Below are positions 31,562-35,997 of a stretch of 35,997 nt of DNA, piece after piece; the first letter of the stretch is position 1, and every line of letters begins with the position of its first letter. Both the position numbers and the translations under genes were made by a program. Under the pieces are notes generated by a model. The model was not told where the DNA came from and did no database searches. It was given only the letters and a program-made list of their open reading frames with translations. The stretch is from an uncultured Bacteroidota bacterium (GTDB lineage Bacteria > Bacteroidota > Bacteroidia > Chitinophagales > Chitinophagaceae): contig CAIQQR010000017.1 in the NCBI GenBank assembly GCA_903874055.1, forward strand, positions 1 through 35,997, given 5' to 3'.

Positions 31562-32293
31562 ATGAAAATTAAAATTCAAGACTTTGAAATAGTAACATTG
31601 GGCGATCATGCTATTGTGTTTTCATTGGCAGCAAAAATGGATACAAAAATTGTACAAAAAATTACTGCATTATCCGCTTTTGTAAAATCAAAAAACATAC
31701 ATGGAATTTTAGACGTCATTCCCTCCTACCATACATTAACAATAATCTATAGTATTACTAAATTTTTACACAAAAACAAAAGTGTAATTGAACAAGTAGT
31801 TGAATTTAGCAATACTATATTAAATGATTTTAATAATGAATCAACCAATATTAAAACAACTCAAAATACAATTATAAAAGTGCCTGTTTGTTACGATCCA
31901 ATTTTCGGAATTGATCTTGAAAATTTAAGTAATGCAAAAAATATTTCAGCGCAAGAAATAGTATCAATACATAGCGCAATTATTTATGAAGTCTATAGCA
32001 TTGGTTTTTTGCCTGGCTTTACCTATATGGGCATAGTAGATGAAAAAATACAAACCCCTAGACACGATAAGCCAAGAATGAATGTTATAGCCGGAAGTGT
32101 TGGTATTGCTGGATTACAAACGGGTATTTATCCTTGCAATAGTCCGGGTGGTTGGCAAATTATTGGAAGAACTCCTTGGAACATATTTAATAAATCGGAA
32201 AATATTTTAGCAAAATTTAAAGTAGGAGACTTGGTTCAATTCTACGCTATTGATAAAATTGAATTTGATAAAATGAATGAACATAATTTATAA
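31562..32293 (+). CDS. pxpB: 5-oxoprolinase subunit PxpB (KipI family)
   Basis: 243 aa from the ATG at 31562; this start is preceded by GGGAGATAAAAG, an unusual purine-rich Shine-Dalgarno-like leader, and gives the expected KIQDFEIVTLGDHAIVFSL N-terminus. An ATG at 31529 would add 11 residues. The C-terminal carboxyltransferase-C/D-like domain shows GFLPGFTYMG, TPRHDKPRMNVIAGSVGIAG and NSPGGWQIIGRTP, typical of KipI/PxpB. With PxpA and PxpC it forms the ATP-dependent prokaryotic 5-oxoprolinase that opens 5-oxoproline to glutamate. First gene of the operon; PxpC follows after 2 nt. Confidence 0.93.
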   Translation: MKIKIQDFEIVTLGDHAIVFSLAAKMDTKIVQKITALSAFVKSKNIHGILDVIPSYHTLTIIYSITKFLHKNKSVIEQVVEFSNTILNDFNNESTNIKTTQNTIIKVPVCYDPIFGIDLENLSNAKNISAQEIVSIHSAIIYEVYSIGFLPGFTYMGIVDEKIQTPRHDKPRMNVIAGSVGIAGLQTGIYPCNSPGGWQIIGRTPWNIFNKSENILAKFKVGDLVQFYAIDKIEFDKMNEHNL

Positions 32294-32295
32294 AC

Positions 32296-33207
32296 ATGTC
32301 TATCAAAATAATTAAAAAAGGTTTATCAGATTCTATACAAGATAATGGAAGGTATGGGTATCAGCATGTTGGTATTCAACCTGCTGGATATATGGATTTT
32401 ATTTCCGCATGGTTAGCAAATAAAATTTTAGGGAATGATTTAAATAACCCTGTCTTTGAATTACATTTTCCAACAAGTGAATTTTTATTTAAAAGTGATT
32501 ATACCATCTGTATTACCGGTGCCAATTTTGTTCCTGTGATAAATGAAAAAAGTGTTGAATTATTTAAACCAATTCAAGTAAATAAAAACGATATGCTTAC
32601 CATGTTGCAACCCATTGAAGGAAGAACCTGTTATGTTGCAATAAAAGGTGAATTGAAAGACTATTCATGGCTTGAGAGTGATAGCTTCTCCAAGCAAATC
32701 ATATTAAAAGACCAGGAATTCATTTTTTCAGAAAATGACAATACCCAATCCTACGTATCCAATATCAATAAGATACTCATTGAAGATGTGCAAAAATTAG
32801 TTTTTGATCATAATAGCCCCATTCGTATAATCCCCGGACCAGTTTGGCCTCAGCTAACCAATTCCTCATTAACTGGGTTATTAAAAAATACTTTCACCAT
32901 TACTTCACAAGCCAACAGAATGGGCTTTAATTTAATGGGTACTAAATTAAACTTAACTATTGAAAATAACTTTCTCTCAAGTGCAGTCACAAGGGGTACA
33001 TTACAGTTATTGCCCAATGGAGATATTATTGTTTTGATGGCCGATCATCAAACCATTGGCGGATACGCCAACATAGGTCAAATTATTTTGGTAGATTTAC
33101 CAAGGTTTGCGCAATTCAAAAATGGTCAATCCTTTCACTTTGAGCTGACAGATTTAGAAAATGCAAACCAATTATATCGAAACATTTATGAAAAGTTTCA
33201 GCATTGA
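32296..33207 (+). CDS. pxpC: 5-oxoprolinase subunit PxpC (biotin-dependent carboxyltransferase-like)
   Basis: 303 aa, cytoplasmic partner of PxpB. Family signatures: SDSIQDNGRYGYQHVGIQPA at about 10-29, then GYMD, ANRMGFNLMGTKL (about 213-225), and a C-terminal LPNGDIIVLMADHQTIGGYA (about 236-255). Somewhat shorter than the roughly 310-330 aa usual. It starts 2 nt after the pxpB stop and its 3' end overlaps pxpA by 20 nt, so translation is likely coupled. Confidence 0.93.
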   Translation: MSIKIIKKGLSDSIQDNGRYGYQHVGIQPAGYMDFISAWLANKILGNDLNNPVFELHFPTSEFLFKSDYTICITGANFVPVINEKSVELFKPIQVNKNDMLTMLQPIEGRTCYVAIKGELKDYSWLESDSFSKQIILKDQEFIFSENDNTQSYVSNINKILIEDVQKLVFDHNSPIRIIPGPVWPQLTNSSLTGLLKNTFTITSQANRMGFNLMGTKLNLTIENNFLSSAVTRGTLQLLPNGDIIVLMADHQTIGGYANIGQIILVDLPRFAQFKNGQSFHFELTDLENANQLYRNIYEKFQH

Positions 33208-33931
33208 TATTAATTGTGACATGGGCGAAGGCGTTGGTAATGAAGCCAACATCATGCCTTTTATAAGTAGTGCTAATATTTCCTGTGGCTTTCATGCTGG
33301 GGGACCTGATGCGATTAAAAGAACAATTGAAATTGCTCAAAAATACAATGTTGCCATTGGAGCACATCCTGGTTATGATGACCGAGAAAACTTTGGAAGA
33401 CTGTCTCAATATTTAACTGTATTAGAATTCGCTGAATTAATTGCTGAACAATATTATGCTTTTGAAAAAATTGCCCTGCCAATGGGTGCAAAAATTCATC
33501 ATGTTAAATTACATGGTGCTTTATATAATGATTGTGCAAAGGATATTAACTTGAGTAAAATATTTATACAAACTATTCAAGCAATTGATCCACTTCTTTC
33601 TATTTATGGGCTAAGTGGAAGTTATACAATTCAACAAGCTATTTTATTAGGTCAGCCATTTTACAGAGAAGCATTTGCTGATAGAACCTACCAAAACAAT
33701 GGTCAACTTACTCCTAGATATCTTGATAATGCAATGATTGAAAATGCAAATGACGCTAGTGCGCAAGTGCTCAGACTCATTAAAGAAAATAAAGTTTCAA
33801 CCATACAGGGAGAAGATATTGACTTATTGGTTGATACCATTTGTATTCACGGAGACGGGGAACATGCTATTGAATATGCAGTAAGATTTTATAACGATTT
33901 AAAAGAGAATAATATTGAAATTAAATACTAA
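33188..33931 (+). CDS. pxpA: 5-oxoprolinase subunit PxpA (LamB/YcsF family)
   Basis: 247 aa from the ATG at 33188, which yields the canonical N-terminus KSFSIDINCDMGEGVGNE; an upstream in-frame ATG at 33161 would put nine unrelated residues before it. Other YcsF features: SSANISCGFHAGGPD (about 28-42), IGAHPGYDDRENFGR (57-71), HHVKLHGALYND (about 104-115) and TICIHGDGEHA near the C-terminus. It completes the PxpABC enzyme. 20-nt overlap with pxpC and close to the transporter gene downstream. Confidence 0.95.
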   Translation: MKSFSIDINCDMGEGVGNEANIMPFISSANISCGFHAGGPDAIKRTIEIAQKYNVAIGAHPGYDDRENFGRLSQYLTVLEFAELIAEQYYAFEKIALPMGAKIHHVKLHGALYNDCAKDINLSKIFIQTIQAIDPLLSIYGLSGSYTIQQAILLGQPFYREAFADRTYQNNGQLTPRYLDNAMIENANDASAQVLRLIKENKVSTIQGEDIDLLVDTICIHGDGEHAIEYAVRFYNDLKENNIEIKY

Positions 33932-33962
33932 AGCCACCAGTAATACTAATGGAAAAGGGTCG

Positions 33963-35132
33963 ATGACTGGATTAAGTTTAGGTGCTGCTTTTTTAATGGC
34001 GAATTCATCAATAGGACCTGGTTTTTTAACACAAACTTCTTTTTATACTGAACAACTCCTAACCAGTTTTGGATTTGTTATTTTGCTTTCTATATTATTA
34101 GATTTTGGCGCACAAGTAAATATTTGGAGGTGCATTACATTAAGTGGTATGCGTGCTCAAGAAATTGCAAATGCATTAATACCAGGACTAGGTCACCTAT
34201 TGTCTTTATTAGTGATACTTGGTGGATTTGCTTTTAATATTGGCAATATTGCAGGTTGTGGATTAGCATTAAATATATTAACCGGTATTTCATTTATACA
34301 AGGAGCCATTATAAGTGGGTTAATTGCTATACTTATATTTTGGATACAGGAAATTGGGAAAATGTTAGATATTGTAACCAAGTATTTAGGAATAATAAAA
34401 ATTAGTTTAACACTTATCATCGTATATGCAGCGCACCCTCCTATTTTACAAGCTGTGCACCACACATTTGTACCCGAAAAAATATCCCTATTAGCTATTG
34501 TAACCATTGTGGGTGGAACAGTAGGTGGTTATATTAGTTTTTCAGGAGCTCATAGATTAATTGACGCAGGGATTACTGGACCCAATCAAATAAAATTCGT
34601 TACAAAAAGCGCAGGTACAGGAATAATAATTTCTTCATTCATGCGCTTTATATTATTCTTAGCTGCTGTAGGAATTGTTAGCCAAGGAATTCACTTAGAC
34701 ACTAATAATCCTGCCGCCACCGTATTTGAAACAGCTGGAGGAAGATGGGGGTTATTCATTTTTGGAATTGTATTATGGAGTGCGGCTATTTCATCTGTGA
34801 TAGGCGCATCCTATACCTCCTTCAGTTTTATAAAACATGTAAAGTCAAACATTATAAATAAAGAAAAAACGATAATTACTTTGTTTATTTTAATATCTAC
34901 TTTACTATTTGCACTTGTTGGTAAACCAAAGGAGTTGTTGCTAATGGCAGGATTATTAAACGGTTTTATCCTCCCATTTGCACTGGCAATTATGCTTATA
35001 GCGAGTCGTAAAATTCCAGCACTAAAAAAATTTAAATACCCATTGTGGATTGAATTAAGTGGATGGGCAGTGGTGTTACTTATGGGTTCAATGAGTGTAT
35101 TTGCTGTTATCGAAAAAGTAACTAGCAAGTAA
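33963..35132 (+). CDS. NRAMP-family transporter of the YcsG type (metal-ligand motifs absent)
   Basis: 389 aa from ATG 33963; a TTG at 33915 in frame would add 16 hydrophilic residues and overlap pxpA by 17 nt. About 11 hydrophobic helices. The fold is recognisable from helix 1 (SSIGPGFLTQTSF), where metal transporters carry GPGFL-DPGN: here the DPGN Asp and Asn positions are Thr and Leu. In helix 6, GGTVGGYISFSG stands where MPH is normal, so the metal-binding Met is Gly and the His is Tyr. In Bacillus subtilis a similar protein, YcsG, is coded next to the ycsF/kipI/kipA genes (established gene order). Here too it closes the pxp operon, so import of 5-oxoproline or a related compound is more likely than metal uptake; this is inference. 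Confidence 0.85.
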   Translation: MTGLSLGAAFLMANSSIGPGFLTQTSFYTEQLLTSFGFVILLSILLDFGAQVNIWRCITLSGMRAQEIANALIPGLGHLLSLLVILGGFAFNIGNIAGCGLALNILTGISFIQGAIISGLIAILIFWIQEIGKMLDIVTKYLGIIKISLTLIIVYAAHPPILQAVHHTFVPEKISLLAIVTIVGGTVGGYISFSGAHRLIDAGITGPNQIKFVTKSAGTGIIISSFMRFILFLAAVGIVSQGIHLDTNNPAATVFETAGGRWGLFIFGIVLWSAAISSVIGASYTSFSFIKHVKSNIINKEKTIITLFILISTLLFALVGKPKELLLMAGLLNGFILPFALAIMLIASRKIPALKKFKYPLWIELSGWAVVLLMGSMSVFAVIEKVTSK

Positions 35133-35139
35133 TTTTTTA

Positions 35140-35997
35140 CTATTTATTCTCTCCTGCATCTAACATATCCATCTTATTTTCCTTTGGCTTAAAACCAAAA
35201 TTATACCGTAAAGAAAGTCCCCACCTTCTTGTATCATTCTCCCGATATCCTATTGCATTTTGGGTGCCTTGATGTAAAGTGAAATGGTTATTGTTGGTAA
35301 ATAAAATATCATTATAACTTGCAGTAACAATTAATTTCTTGTTTAAAAATTGACGGTTTATGGAAGTATTCAAAGCCCCAAAATCTGACAATTCATAAAA
35401 TTGTTGTTGCCCATTTATTCTCCAAAAGCCATTTAAGGTAATGGTGGACAATCCATCCAATTTAAGGGATTGAAATGTAAAAATTGCCCAGGTACCTTTG
35501 TTAAAGACAATTGGCTTGCCTTCGTAAAATCCAGTATAATCGTTTTTATTAAACTGAGTACCTACAACAGCAAAATATTTTTTACCAGGAGGAATTACTC
35601 CAATAATTCTAAAATAGGTTTCTCTACTCTTTCCCAAGTTGTCATACGTTCTATAACTAACCTGCTTATTGGTTGGTGACTGATAAACTACATTGGTAAA
35701 TATATCCTTTGTCTCATTTACTCCATAAGCAAATAAAGGCTTGTCGTCTACACTTATATTAGCCTCATAGTTGGTTGTGAATTGCGGTTTTAAATTTGGG
35801 TTACCCACTTCATATAAGAAAGGATCAATGTACTTTGCAAAAGGATTTAAATAATCATAAGAAGGCCTACTAATAGTTTTACGATACACTAAAAAACCGC
35901 GAAGCTCATATTGCATTATATTAATAATCTTTCTACTTAAATAAATATAAGGAAAAGCATCTGTACGATTTATAGAAAACGTGGTATCCTTTGGCAC
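35140..35997 (-). CDS. Outer membrane beta-barrel protein, C-terminal part (partial)
   Basis: 285 codons are open to the window edge; the first readable codon at 35997 is Val (GTG) in the middle of a larger protein, so the true start lies outside. The sequence has alternating beta strands rich in aromatic residues (for example RETYFRIIGVIPPGKKYFAV, then FTFQSLKLDGLSTITLNGFW), the TonB-receptor-like segment TISRPSYDYLNPF, then FLYEVGNPNLKPQ, and the closing strand RWGLSLRYNFGF followed by a charged tail. This fits the outer-membrane beta-barrel family with an N-terminal carboxypeptidase-like and plug domain common in Bacteroidota (PF14905 type). Ligand unknown. It converges on the NRAMP gene with 7 nt between the stop codons and no clear hairpin. 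Confidence 0.85.
   Translation of the reverse strand: MPKDTTFSINRTDAFPYIYLSRKIINIMQYELRGFLVYRKTISRPSYDYLNPFAKYIDPFLYEVGNPNLKPQFTTNYEANISVDDKPLFAYGVNETKDIFTNVVYQSPTNKQVSYRTYDNLGKSRETYFRIIGVIPPGKKYFAVVGTQFNKNDYTGFYEGKPIVFNKGTWAIFTFQSLKLDGLSTITLNGFWRINGQQQFYELSDFGALNTSINRQFLNKKLIVTASYNDILFTNNNHFTLHQGTQNAIGYRENDTRRWGLSLRYNFGFKPKENKMDMLDAGENK

Noticed and set aside
33116..33409. 97-codon minus-strand ORF
   Set aside because: Antisense to the pxpC-pxpA junction, both of which have strong family signatures.
34193..35128. Minus-strand ORFs of about 105 codons
   Set aside because: Antisense to the NRAMP gene and low-complexity; no independent support.
35995..35997. Start codon of the last gene at the window edge
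   Set aside because: The codon reads GTG inside continuing beta-barrel sequence; the family is much longer at the N-terminus, so this is truncation by the window.

Overview
The window looks like chromosomal DNA of an AT-rich Bacteroidota bacterium, most likely Chitinophagaceae-like; genus cannot be fixed from sequence alone. Supporting signs are a SusC/SusD pair, several matches to the Bacteroidota promoter -7 element TAnnTTTG, mostly absent Shine-Dalgarno sequences, an LpxB gene (Gram-negative envelope) and Bacteroidota-type VCBS/ASPIC, GMC and XRE-S24 proteins. No tRNA, rRNA, CRISPR array, transposase, integrase or phage gene was seen.

Left part (1-10570), mostly housekeeping. A 2-oxoglutarate dehydrogenase E1 gene (sucA, minus strand, cut by the window edge) diverges from rpsT, which is followed by a terminator and guaA packed into about 40 nt. 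The 549-nt gap after guaA holds two large related inverted repeats. Next come a LexA-like XRE-S24 regulator (minus) diverging from a surE / small membrane protein / lpxB operon. metX plus a previously easy-to-miss 54-codon membrane protein gene (minus) diverge from an osmC-like gene and metZ (plus); the two transcription units meet at a 17-bp perfect palindrome made of two opposed -7 elements. MetX and MetZ together supply homoserine activation and sulfhydrylation for methionine synthesis.

Middle part (10801-31323), sugar-related. On the plus strand lie an MFS nucleoside/sugar permease, a Gfo/Idh/MocA dehydrogenase and an NrtR-type Nudix regulator with a degenerate Nudix box. Facing them on the minus strand is a polysaccharide-utilisation-like locus read from right to left: SusC, SusD, a strong terminator, a VCBS/ASPIC lipoprotein, a vanadium-haloperoxidase-like lipoprotein, two tandem GMC oxidoreductases, a GH30 glycosidase and a GH3 beta-glucosidase. 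The likely theme is capture and cleavage of a beta-glucan or beta-glucoside coupled to an oxidative module; the substrate is inferred, not shown.

Right part (31324-35997). A regulatory region with a LacI-like operator over the susC promoter and a tandem pair of TGTGTA-N5-TACACA dyads separates susC from a 5-oxoproline operon: pxpB, pxpC, pxpA and an NRAMP-family transporter that lacks the usual metal-ligand motifs. The window ends in the C-terminal part of an outer-membrane beta-barrel protein on the minus strand.

The most interesting signals are the tandem dyads beside the pxp operon, the paired palindromic repeats after guaA, the self-complementary divergent met promoter, the shared promoter element of the XRE-S24/surE pair, the oxidative PUL tail and the non-canonical NRAMP protein.
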